This document shows positions 7,384 through 14,286 of a DNA stretch of 21,333 nt, one piece after another. The stretch is from positions 1 to 21,333 of the forward strand of contig CAKTZA010000066.1 of assembly GCA_934635045.1 (NCBI GenBank), read 5' to 3'. Below the pieces are notes generated by a model. It was not told where the DNA came from and made no database searches. It was given only the letters and a program-made list of their open reading frames with translations. The stretch is from an uncultured Kiritimatiellota bacterium (lineage in GTDB: Bacteria > Verrucomicrobiota > Kiritimatiellia > RFP12 > UBA1067). The position numbers and the translations under genes are program-made. How positions within the stretch are numbered: position 1 is the first letter of the stretch; each line of letters starts with the position of its first letter.

Positions 7384-7676
7384 ACCGCCTCCAAATCACG
7401 CACGACTTCATTGGCAAACCAAGGCGAACGGCGCAAACTCGTCACCGGAACAACATCGACAGGGCGGCCTAGCAGTTGCGCAAGATCGGAATTCAAGGCA
7501 GATTGATTCATGTAGGTCACGCCCGGAACATAGCGCACCAGGAAATCCACATCACTCTCCGGCGTCTCCTCCCCACGGGCGCAAGATCCAAAGACCCAAA
7601 GCCTTTCGGCCTTGTGCGCGCGGGCAATCGCGTAAATGGCATCCCGCTTCCGTCGGATCTCGTCAATCACGTACAT
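7380..7676 (-). CDS. mntA: MntA-like nucleotidyltransferase antitoxin
   Basis: 98 residues, a minimal nucleotidyltransferase. The family motif GSX10DXD is complete: G30-S31 in VFGSCARGEE, then D42 and D44 in SDVDFLV. A third acidic residue (D74 in RPVDVVP) fits the carboxylate triad. In characterised pairs this enzyme AMPylates the HepT tyrosine and neutralises it. The start at 7676 (MYVIDEIRRK) is chosen because the extended -10 lies 7 nt upstream; an alternative ATG three codons earlier (7685) overlaps the -10 itself. hepT follows with a 4-nt overlap. Confidence 0.85.
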   Translation of the reverse strand: MYVIDEIRRKRDAIYAIARAHKAERLWVFGSCARGEETPESDVDFLVRYVPGVTYMNQSALNSDLAQLLGRPVDVVPVTSLRRSPWFANEVVRDLEAV

Positions 7677-7683
7677 GGCGCAC

Positions 7684-7709
7684 ATTATAGCAAAATCTGC
7701 CGAACGGCA
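7684..7709 (-). promoter_or_regulatory. Leaderless promoter of mntA-hepT with an adjacent palindrome
   Basis: The minus strand reads TGC-TATAAT (7684-7692), 7 nt, then ATG. Just upstream, TGCCGTTCGGCA (7698-7709) is a palindrome of two 5-bp arms, located where RNA polymerase would cover it. It may be an operator for autoregulation, but nothing else supports this. Confidence 0.5.
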
Positions 7710-7820
7710 AAAGTGGGCCAGCACCATCAACAGAGGCGTCGATCTCCCGATTATCCTGCAATCCTCGGAAGTGCGGCGGTTGCGATGCAAGGGACTCTTT
7801 CCCCATCCGCTTCCGTGCCG

Positions 7821-7883
7821 CGCGTGAGGAGCGAGGGTTTGCCGGCGTCGGAGAGGTCATGCCCGCAACCCGTGGTCTCGCCG
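7821..7883 (+). repeat. Interspersed 62-bp repeat, copy A
   Basis: Carries the core GAGGAGCGAGGGTTTGCCG and ends CCCGTGGTCTCGCCG. A copy with about 85-90 percent identity by eye lies inverted at 15617-15680. Here it sits between the mntA promoter and the end of the sugar kinase. The rest of 7690-7889 shows no gene I can support. Confidence 0.7.
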
Positions 7884-7889
7884 TAGCCC

Positions 7890-9407
7890 TTACGACTCCT
7901 TCAGCGGACGGTAGACGGGCGCGAGCGCGTCGTGGATGCGGCGGTAGCAGGTGAAGAGGTGGTCGTACTTCGCCGCCATGGACGGATCTGGACGGATCGT
8001 ACGGTCGATGTGCAGGCACTTCGCCACGGCATCCTTCACGTCACGGAAAATCCCGATTCCAGTTCCCGCAAGAAGACACGCGCCAAAGCTCGCGTCGCCC
8101 GGCGTCGGCACGGCGACTTCGCAATTGAAGACGTTCGCAACGATCTCGCTCCAGAGCCGCGAGCGCGCCCCGCCGCCGATGAGAAAGATACGCTTCACGT
8201 CAAGCCGCATCTCCTCCAGCGTACGGTAGCAGTCGCGCAGCGAGAACGCGACGCCCTCCATCAGCGCACGCGAGAAGTCGCCGCGCGTCGACGAGATGGA
8301 CACGCCCGTGAACGACGCGCGCAGGTTCGAGTCCCAGTACGGACACCGCTCGCCCTGCAGGTACGGATGGAAGAAGACGCCGTTCGCGCCGAGGGGCGAC
8401 GCTTCCGCCTCTTGCCCCATCACCTCCCAGACGTTCCGCCCGCCCAGCGGCTCCTTGTAGAAGCCGTCGCGGAACCACCGCTGGCAGAGCGCGGCGGCGT
8501 TCGTCGCGCTGACCGAATACCACAGGCCGGGGACGATATGCGAATAGGTCAGCGTCTTCGGGTGCGGATGCGCCTCGGCCGTCATCGCGTTGACGTTGCC
8601 CGCCGTCGCGAGCTTGATGATGAGGTCGCCCGGCTCGACCGCGCCGGCCCCGTAGTCCTCGACCGCGCTGTCGGACGATCCGCAGACGACTGGCATTCCC
8701 TCCGGCAGGCCCGTCGCGGCGGCGGCCGCCGCCGTCACGCCGCCCACGACGTCCGTCGGACGGACGATCGCCGGCAGCGCGGACATCTTCAGCCCCGACA
8801 GCGCGACGAGATCCGCGTCCCAGCAGGCCTTCTTCATGTCCCAGAGCAGCGTCCCCTGCGCCTCGATGAAGTCCGTCGCGGCATGGCCCGTCAGAAGATA
8901 GCGCACGTAGTCCTTCACGAAGAGGACATGCTCGGTCTTCTTTAGGACGTCCGGCTCGTTCGCCCTGAGCCACATCAGCTGCGGCAGCGTCCACGTCGGC
9001 GCCGGCATCTGGTAGCACGTCGAGAAGATCTTCTCGCCCCAGCCGGCCCGCAGCGCCTCGCACTCGGCCGTCGCGCGCTGATCCGTCCACATGATCGTGC
9101 GGCGCACGGGCCTCATCGCCGCGTCAAGGAGAACGGCATTATGCGTCGAGCCGTCGAGCGCACAGGCCGCGACAGCCTTCAGGTCGACGCCCTTTTCCGC
9201 AAGCTTCTTCAGCGATGCGCAGAGGGCGTCCCACCAGTCGGACGGCGCCTGTTCGCTCCAGCCGGGATGGTCGTGGTGCGTCGCGAATTCGGTCGAGGTC
9301 TCGCCGACGAAGCGCCCCGTCTCGTCGAGAACCGTCGTCTTGCACCCGCCGGTGCCGTAGTCGATGCCAAGGAGGAGCTTCCTGTTTCCCATCTCGCCGT
9401 TTTTCAT
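7890..9407 (-). CDS. FGGY-family carbohydrate kinase, xylulokinase-like
   Basis: 505 residues, cytoplasmic. Phosphorylates a sugar with ATP. The first ATP-binding block is LLLGIDYGTGGCKTTV (about 11-26). Substrate-side motifs include CALDGSTHN (83-90). The catalytic Asp is D246 in CGSSDSAVEDYGAG. The second FGGY domain holds YLQGERCPYWDSNLRASF and the adenosine block IFLIGGGARSRLW. Length and QGERCPYW motif fit xylulokinases best, but the SGQMHG motif of classic XylB is replaced by DGSTHN, so the sugar could be another ketose or pentitol. An AAGGA Shine-Dalgarno stands before the start. It is the last gene of a likely operon with the flavodoxin-fold gene (27 nt away) and the GH2 glycosidase. 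Confidence 0.82.
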   Translation of the reverse strand: MKNGEMGNRKLLLGIDYGTGGCKTTVLDETGRFVGETSTEFATHHDHPGWSEQAPSDWWDALCASLKKLAEKGVDLKAVAACALDGSTHNAVLLDAAMRPVRRTIMWTDQRATAECEALRAGWGEKIFSTCYQMPAPTWTLPQLMWLRANEPDVLKKTEHVLFVKDYVRYLLTGHAATDFIEAQGTLLWDMKKACWDADLVALSGLKMSALPAIVRPTDVVGGVTAAAAAATGLPEGMPVVCGSSDSAVEDYGAGAVEPGDLIIKLATAGNVNAMTAEAHPHPKTLTYSHIVPGLWYSVSATNAAALCQRWFRDGFYKEPLGGRNVWEVMGQEAEASPLGANGVFFHPYLQGERCPYWDSNLRASFTGVSISSTRGDFSRALMEGVAFSLRDCYRTLEEMRLDVKRIFLIGGGARSRLWSEIVANVFNCEVAVPTPGDASFGACLLAGTGIGIFRDVKDAVAKCLHIDRTIRPDPSMAAKYDHLFTCYRRIHDALAPVYRPLKES

Positions 9408-9434
9408 GCCGTTCCTTGCAAATGACGCGCCCGC

Positions 9435-10046
9435 TCAGGCGAACGCGGCGCCGAATCTCCGTGCGGCGGAAAGGTACTCTTCCGCATGCTCCATGAACCG
9501 AGGGGCATGGAGAATCCCCTTCTCCGGCCAGCCGATCTCGCCGAAGACGCTGCGCCAGGTGGCGTCGAAGATGTCCCACTTCTGCCCGAAGTCCGCCGAA
9601 ACGCCAATCACGCCAGCCGCCTTGAGCTTCGGATAGCGCACGCCGTCAATCCAGTAGGGGTAAAGGCGGTTGATGACCGCCATGACCTGGGCCGGAATCG
9701 TCGCATAGTAGAGGGGCGAGACGAACACGACCCCCTCGGCGGCGTCGAACGCCGGATACAGCTCCTGCATATCGTCTCGGATCACGCACTTTCCGCCCGT
9801 CTTCAGGCAGCCGTAGCAGGCCCGGCACGGGCTGATGTTGCGAAGCCTGTGAAGGGTCTTCTTCACGCATTCATGCCCCGCCTCCGACGCCCCCGCAATA
9901 AAGGCGTCCGCAAGCCGCTCACTGCACGAGTCGACCGGCACGGGCTCGACGAGTCCGCCGGGACGCGGCAGCTCGATGAACTTGGATTCGTGTCCGGCAA
10001 CCAACGAGATGCCGCGCGGCGATCCGCTGATGACAAGTATTCTCAT
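9435..10046 (-). CDS. Flavodoxin-fold NAD(P)H-dependent oxidoreductase
   Basis: 203 residues. Opens with the flavin phosphate loop MRILVISGSPRG, as in NADPH-dependent FMN reductases and iron-sulfur flavoproteins. A cysteine cluster CRACYGCLKTGGKC (about 74-87) is typical of members with a CxxCxxC...C region that may bind a 4Fe-4S cluster or act as redox thiols. VVFVSPLYYATIPAQV is the usual FMN-contacting strand and loop. An insert of about 25 residues (VAGHESKFIELPRPGGLVEP...) after the phosphate loop is unusual. The electron acceptor is unknown. The start has GGAGG 7 nt upstream. It begins 42 nt after the GH2 stop and ends 27 nt before the kinase; no promoter is seen in either gap, so the three are probably cotranscribed. 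Confidence 0.8.
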   Translation of the reverse strand: MRILVISGSPRGISLVAGHESKFIELPRPGGLVEPVPVDSCSERLADAFIAGASEAGHECVKKTLHRLRNISPCRACYGCLKTGGKCVIRDDMQELYPAFDAAEGVVFVSPLYYATIPAQVMAVINRLYPYWIDGVRYPKLKAAGVIGVSADFGQKWDIFDATWRSVFGEIGWPEKGILHAPRFMEHAEEYLSAARRFGAAFA

Positions 10047-10088
10047 GTCATAACCTCCATTCCATTTCCCTGTTCGTTCAACCGAGGC

Positions 10089-12641
10089 CTATCGCCTCGT
10101 CACCTTCAGCGCGACGCGGACGGGCGCGCAGTCCGGCGCAGAGGCCGTCACCGTCAGCGTTCCGACAGCGCCGGGCCGGGCGCGGACGATCGCCTGCACC
10201 CAGCCGTTGAAGACGGGACAGGTCGGCTCGCGGAAGTCGCCCATGTTCGTCTCGTCGCCGTTGTCCGTCGCGACGACCGCCCCCGGCCCCTCGACCGCAA
10301 ACGTCACGCGGTCGCGCGTGCGCGGCACGACCGAACCCGCCGCATCGACCACGCAGACGTTCACGTAGGCGACGTCCTCGCCGTTGGATACGATTTCCGG
10401 GTTCTCCGCCGCGATCTTCAGCGCCGCGACCGGCCCCGCCGTCCGCACGACGTCACGCGCCCATTCGCGACCGCCCTTGTAGGTGACGACTTCCAGAGTG
10501 CCGGGCGCGTAGCGCACGTCGTCCCAGCAGAGGCGGTAGGCGCGATCCCACACGCCGGGCTGCTTCTTCTGGCGGCCGAGCGACTTTCCGTTGAGGAACA
10601 GCTCGCCCGCATCGCCCGACGTATAGACGTAGACCGGCGTGACCTCGCCGACGCGCTCCGGCCAGTTCCAGTGCGGCAGGATATGCGCCATCGGCAGGTC
10701 GGGACGGAACCGCGACTGGTAGAGGTAGAAGAAGTCCTTCTTGAAGCCCGCGAGATCGAGAAAGCCCGTCGAACACGAGTGGATCGCCGCGCGCGCCAGC
10801 CCGTACTTCTTCACGTCCGCCAGCGCCTGGGCCTGCAGCGCGGGGTCGGCGAAGCGCGGCTTCCGGCGCAGGTCGTCGCAGTAGTACGGCCCGCCGAGAT
10901 AGTCGATGCCCGTCCACGGGAAGTCGCCCAGGCACGTGCCGACCTGGTCCATCCAGTACCACTGCGCGTCCGGCGGACACGCCCAGCCGCTGTTGATGTC
11001 GTTCCAGCCGCAGCTTTCCCACCCATAGCTTGAGGCGTAGAAGCTGTCGAACTCGTCCAACCGCAGGCTGCGTTTCACGACCGGGAAACGGTACTCGCCG
11101 CGCGTCGACATCGCGCAGACCGACTCCGTGCCCAAGAACGGTACGTCCGGGTACTTCGCCTTCAGGCGCGGATACTGCCAGGCCATGTAGTTGCAGCCCA
11201 TGACGCCCAAGACCATCGGATAGTCGTTCGTGAAGTTGACCGCCGTGTTGTTCGCGTTGCACGTCGGCCGCGTCGGATCCTCCTCCGCCGTGATGACCGC
11301 AAGGCGGCGGGCCGTCCGGATGCCGCCGGCGAGATCCTTCGTCCACGGCTTCAGGTCGCAGATCTCGTTGCCGACGGAATAGAGGATGACCGAGGGGTGG
11401 TTGCGGTCCGTCCGCACCCATGCGCGCGTGTCGCGCGCGTGCCACGTGTCGAAGATCAGGTGGTAGTCGTTCGCGCGCTTGCCCGCGTCGCCGATCTTGC
11501 GCCATGTGTCGAAGACCTCGTCCTTCACCAGAATGCCCATCTCGTCGCAAAGCGCCAGCAGTTCCTCGTCCGGCGGATTGTGCGACGAGCGGATTGCGTT
11601 GACGCCCGCCTCCTTGAAGAGCCGGAGCCGCCGCTTCTGCGCCGTGCGGTTCCAGGCCGCGCCGAGCACGCCGAAGTCGTGGTGCATCGACACGCCGTTC
11701 AGCGGCACGGTGCGCCCGTTCAGCTGGAAGCGCCGCTCGTCGGAATGGAACGCGATCGTGCGGATGCCGTAGCGGTACGTGTCGCCCTCGACGTCCACCG
11801 AATAGAGATACGGGTCGTCGATGTCCCAGAGACGCGGATTCTCCACCGTGAACGAGCGATCCCGCGTACCGCTCTTAGACATCTCGTAGCGGACGCGCAC
11901 CCTTGCGCGTTTCGCGGTGATCTCCGGCGTGGTGATGAAGACCGAGCCGGGAACGACATGATCCTCGGGCAGGACGAGCAGACGGCAGTTGCGGTAGAGC
12001 CCGCCGCCCGTGTACCAGCGCGAGGAGTGCGGCACGTTGTGGCAGCGGATCGCCAGCACGTTCGCGCCGTCCGGCCTGAGGTGCGGCGTCAGGTCGAGCC
12101 GGAAGCGCGTGTAGCCGTAGGGCCAGCCGCCGACGAACTGCCCGTTGACGAAGACCTGCGAAAAGCTCATCGCGCCGTCGCACTCGAACAGCACCTTGCC
12201 GCCCTTCGGAATGTCTGCCGTGCGGGCGTCGGCCGTCAGCCGCGCGCCACGCACCTCGAACGTCGTCCGGTACCAGCCGATGCCCGTCACGTCGAGGAAA
12301 GCGTCGCCGTAGGGAAGCGCGGGGTCGAAGCTCTTCATCACGCCCCAGTCGTGCGGCACGCGCACGTCCGTCCACGCGCGGTCGTCAAAGCCCGGCTTCG
12401 CCCAGTCGAAGTCAAACGCGCCCGTGAGGTCGCCGCGATCCGCACGGTCGAGCAGCGCGGAAAGCTTCCGCACCTCGTTCGAGACGTTCGCGTCGCAGAC
12501 GTACTTCGGGTCGTCCGCCTTGATGAACTTCCAGCCCGCCTTGAGCGGAACCTTGACGGTCGCGCCGAACGAGGCGAACGCCACACTTGCGAAAGACAGG
12601 GCGACCAGCCTTCGCAGAAATCCTGTTGCACGGTTTTTCAT
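10089..12641 (-). CDS. Exported glycoside hydrolase family 2 enzyme, beta-galactosidase-like
   Basis: 850 residues. Signal peptide of about 27 residues (MKNRATGFLRRLVALSFASVAFASFGA), so it acts in the periplasm or outside. A GH2 sugar-binding jelly-roll follows (about 30-225, with IGWYRTTFEV, VFVNGQFVGGWPYGYTRF and RWYTGGGLYRNCRLL), then the immunoglobulin-like domain and the TIM barrel starting near 310 (NGVSMHHDFG, EAGVNAIRSSHNPP). The acid/base is E426 in YSVGNEICD and the nucleophile is E506 in FLGTES. The C-terminal part has a DUF4982-like domain (SGDAGELFLNGKSLGRQKK) and an Ig-like domain. Substrate could be beta-galactoside or another beta-linked sugar. The start at 12641 is preferred over one 30 codons upstream because the signal peptide starts here and the -10 box would lie inside the longer form. 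Confidence 0.88.
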   Translation of the reverse strand: MKNRATGFLRRLVALSFASVAFASFGATVKVPLKAGWKFIKADDPKYVCDANVSNEVRKLSALLDRADRGDLTGAFDFDWAKPGFDDRAWTDVRVPHDWGVMKSFDPALPYGDAFLDVTGIGWYRTTFEVRGARLTADARTADIPKGGKVLFECDGAMSFSQVFVNGQFVGGWPYGYTRFRLDLTPHLRPDGANVLAIRCHNVPHSSRWYTGGGLYRNCRLLVLPEDHVVPGSVFITTPEITAKRARVRVRYEMSKSGTRDRSFTVENPRLWDIDDPYLYSVDVEGDTYRYGIRTIAFHSDERRFQLNGRTVPLNGVSMHHDFGVLGAAWNRTAQKRRLRLFKEAGVNAIRSSHNPPDEELLALCDEMGILVKDEVFDTWRKIGDAGKRANDYHLIFDTWHARDTRAWVRTDRNHPSVILYSVGNEICDLKPWTKDLAGGIRTARRLAVITAEEDPTRPTCNANNTAVNFTNDYPMVLGVMGCNYMAWQYPRLKAKYPDVPFLGTESVCAMSTRGEYRFPVVKRSLRLDEFDSFYASSYGWESCGWNDINSGWACPPDAQWYWMDQVGTCLGDFPWTGIDYLGGPYYCDDLRRKPRFADPALQAQALADVKKYGLARAAIHSCSTGFLDLAGFKKDFFYLYQSRFRPDLPMAHILPHWNWPERVGEVTPVYVYTSGDAGELFLNGKSLGRQKKQPGVWDRAYRLCWDDVRYAPGTLEVVTYKGGREWARDVVRTAGPVAALKIAAENPEIVSNGEDVAYVNVCVVDAAGSVVPRTRDRVTFAVEGPGAVVATDNGDETNMGDFREPTCPVFNGWVQAIVRARPGAVGTLTVTASAPDCAPVRVALKVTRR

Positions 12642-12648
12642 GCCGCTT

Positions 12649-12657
12649 ATTATACCA
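12649..12657 (-). promoter_or_regulatory. Extended -10 promoter of the GH2 operon, leaderless type
   Basis: The minus strand reads TGG-TATAAT, 7 nt (AAGCGGC), then the GH2 ATG. No -35 is evident. Confidence 0.65.
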
Positions 12658-12740
12658 AATGGCCGTCGGGAGGACGGGCAGAAGAAATGAGAAGACATGA
12701 GATGTTTTGAGTCGTTCTCGGCATCCTTCACGTTTCGGCC

Positions 12741-13625
12741 TTATTCCTGCGTGACGCCCTGCGGCAGACGTTCCAGCAGCGGTGAGATGAACGCCTCCGA
12801 AACGCGCATGCCAAGCGGGATCGTCGGCTTGTTCGCCCCGTGGAAGTCGCTGCCGGCGGACTTGAGAAGGCCGAGCCGGGACGCCATGCGCGTGAACTCG
12901 ACGTTTTCCTCCGGGCGGTTCGCCCGATAGAGCGACTCCAGACCGTCCAGCCCCTTCTCCTTCAGCGCCGCAAGTCCGCGTTCAGCCGCCGCGAAGTCGC
13001 AGCCGACGTGCTGCCACGGCCGCCGCCAGTACTTCGGATGCGCCATCACGCAGAGTCCGCCGGCCGCATGGACGACGGCAAACGCCTCTTCCTGCGGCGG
13101 ATGGTAGCGTTCCTCGTAGCAGCGCGTCGCGGCGGGCGATTCGGGCAGCAGGTACGTCGCAAACGCCTCCATGATCGACTTCGCGTAGCCATGCTCCATG
13201 AGCCACCGCGCGAAGTGGGGACGCGCCAGCACCTCGCCGTGGGCGTAGGACGCGATCTCGCCGCCCATCTCGATGCCAAGCCGCCGGAAGTTCGCGAGAA
13301 TCTGCTCGTTGCGCGCGTTGCGCCCGCCGAGAATCTTCCGCTGGAACGCCTTCAGCGCGGCGTTCGCGGGATCGATTCCGAGCCCCAGCAGGTGGAATCG
13401 GTCGAACGTCCGCCCCGGCTCGATGCTCAGCTCGACGCCGGCGACCGTCCGTACGCGCCGCATCACGCCGGCGGACATGAATTCGCCGACGCCGTCCGTA
13501 TTGTCGTGGTCGGTCAGCGCGAGCGCGGCATAGCCATCGCGCGAGGCCGTCTCGACGAGCTCGCACGGTGTGCACGTGCCGTCCGACGCGGTCGAATGGA
13601 CATGAAAATCAACGGTCAGCCGCAT
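12741..13625 (-). CDS. PHP-domain phosphoesterase, RNase AM/TrpH (YciV)-like
   Basis: 294 residues. The metal-binding PHP motifs are all there: DFHVHSTASDGT (6-17), ALTDHDNTDG (36-45), AGVELS, ARPHFARWL, VMAHPKYW and SAGSDFHGANKP. Homologues hydrolyse 3',5'-nucleoside bisphosphate and trim 5' ends of RNA (E. coli YciV/RNase AM). The length is that of the family. The protein begins right before the first motif, as usual. Its ATG has AGGA 8 nt upstream and lies inside the end of a 19-codon leader ORF read in another frame, so translation may depend on re-initiation. GH2 follows after 99 nt from its own promoter. Confidence 0.85.
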   Translation of the reverse strand: MRLTVDFHVHSTASDGTCTPCELVETASRDGYAALALTDHDNTDGVGEFMSAGVMRRVRTVAGVELSIEPGRTFDRFHLLGLGIDPANAALKAFQRKILGGRNARNEQILANFRRLGIEMGGEIASYAHGEVLARPHFARWLMEHGYAKSIMEAFATYLLPESPAATRCYEERYHPPQEEAFAVVHAAGGLCVMAHPKYWRRPWQHVGCDFAAAERGLAALKEKGLDGLESLYRANRPEENVEFTRMASRLGLLKSAGSDFHGANKPTIPLGMRVSEAFISPLLERLPQGVTQE

Positions 13626-13675
13626 GTCCCGATCCTATCGAAGAATGTCTCGATGTCTGTCGCAAACTTTTCCAT
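13616..13675 (-). CDS. 19-codon leader ORF before the PHP gene
   Basis: It starts with MEKFATDIETF at an ATG 7 nt after an extended -10, in the same leaderless arrangement as fmt, larA-like, mntA and GH2. It stops 10 nt beyond the first base of the PHP start codon, in another frame. It may be a coupling or regulatory leader peptide. Alternatively the ATG is only a by-product of the conserved CGGC-ATG junction, or the PHP gene has lost one or two bases. Confidence 0.4.
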   Translation of the reverse strand: MEKFATDIETFFDRIGTCG

Positions 13676-13682
13676 GCCGTGG

Positions 13683-13691
13683 ATTATACCA
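13683..13691 (-). promoter_or_regulatory. Extended -10 promoter of the PHP leader and gene
   Basis: The minus strand reads TGG-TATAAT, 7 nt (CCACGGC), then the leader ATG. Confidence 0.6.
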
Positions 13692-13745
13692 TTTGCAGTG
13701 CCCCTGCCGCAAATCCGGGCGCCCCCGCCCTTTAATCACCCGACC

Positions 13746-13836
13746 GGGGCCTGTCCCCACGGAATCCCCCCACGGAAGCCGGGGCCTGTCCCCATGCCCT
13801 TGGGGTCTGTCCCCACGCCCCTTGGGGTCTGTCCCC
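13746..13836. repeat. Four GGGG-(5)-CCCC short hairpin repeats
   Basis: GGGGCCTGTCCCC occurs at 13746-13758 and 13781-13793, and GGGGTCTGTCCCC at 13802-13814 and 13824-13836, the last two at a 22-bp period with identical flanks (CCACGCCCCTT). Each unit is a small inverted repeat. They lie between two divergent promoters (PHP and the HTH gene). This kind of repeat resembles those mobilised by REP-associated transposases, but no such transposase is in the window. Confidence 0.8.
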
Positions 13837-13871
13837 ACGCCCCTTTCGACACCGCCCGTCAACAGGGCCAC

Positions 13872-13900
13872 TTGTCCCTTGTCATACGATATGCTATAAT
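13872..13900 (+). promoter_or_regulatory. Promoter of the HTH gene
   Basis: TTGTCC (13872-13877), a 17-nt spacer ending in TGC, then TATAAT (13895-13900). The palindrome CATA-CGA-TATG (13883-13893) lies directly against the -10 and could be an autoregulatory operator. The expected leader is about 20 nt and has no clear Shine-Dalgarno. Confidence 0.6.
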
Positions 13901-13927
13901 AATGGCAGTTTTACGCGGATACTGCAA

Positions 13928-14209
13928 ATGAAACGGCAGAACATCCTCTATCCAAAGGCAACGAAAGCCCTTCTGACGCTCGGCGAGAACCTGCGGCTCG
14001 CACGGCGGCGGCGCAAAATCACGGCGGGCATGATGGCCGAACGAGCCAATCTCTCGCTGATGACCTTGCGCGCCATCGAACGCGGCTCGCCGCACGTCTC
14101 GATGTGCAACTACATGGCCGTCATCGCCTGCCTCGGCTTTCAGGACGACATCGCCGCCGTTGCGGCTAACGACCGCCTCGGCCGCGACCTTCAGGACGCA
14201 CGGCTATGA
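13928..14209 (+). CDS. XRE-family HTH regulator, orphan HipB-like antitoxin
   Basis: 93 residues. The DNA-binding domain covers about 17-70: LGENLRLARRRRKITAGMMAERANLSLMTLRAIERG is a lambda-repressor-type helix-turn-helix. The ending DDIAAVAANDRLGRDLQDARL is the tail seen in HTH proteins encoded directly before HipA-type kinases. It would bind its own promoter and normally hold a toxin kinase in check. Here no hipA follows: the stop overlaps an ATG (ATGA) as in intact operons, but that second frame runs only 26 codons. It is the only gene of the window clearly on the plus strand, and it converges on the RhuM-Fic gene. Confidence 0.75.
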   Translation: MKRQNILYPKATKALLTLGENLRLARRRRKITAGMMAERANLSLMTLRAIERGSPHVSMCNYMAVIACLGFQDDIAAVAANDRLGRDLQDARL

Positions 14210-14286
14210 AAAGGCTTTTTCTCTCGAACGCTACCGCTGGAATCAGCCACTTTCGCCATTCGTTACGTCTCTTGACGCTTACTTAG
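14206..14286 (+). pseudogene. Possible remnant of the partner gene (hipA-like position), cut by a repeat
   Basis: The ATG overlaps the HTH stop in the ATGA manner of coupled antitoxin-toxin genes. Only the first few codons (MKRLFLSN...) could be original, because from 14225 the DNA matches the interspersed repeat of 15485-15517 in 27 of 33 positions. The frame stops at 14286, inside the end of the convergent RhuM-Fic gene. No HipA motif is present, so identity rests on position only. Confidence 0.3.
14225..14257 (+). repeat. Diverged copy of the CTACCACTGGGGTCAGACAC repeat
   Basis: Aligns without gaps to 15485-15517 with 6 mismatches in 33 (for example CTACCGCTGGAATCAGCCAC here). Same orientation as the other copies. 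Confidence 0.6.

Noticed and set aside
9486..12710. Long plus-strand frames opposite the GH2 gene
   Set aside because: Same cause: complement of GC-rich codons. No motif, and no start signal in that orientation.
13746..13836. The short repeats as a CRISPR array
   Set aside because: Units are 13 bp, spacing is irregular, and spacer-like segments are themselves repeated. No cas gene is present.
13902..13931. Nine-codon ORF (MAVLRGYCK) ending as ATGA over the HTH start
   Set aside because: Its ATG begins 1 nt after the -10 box, so it would lie upstream of the expected start of transcription and not be in the mRNA.
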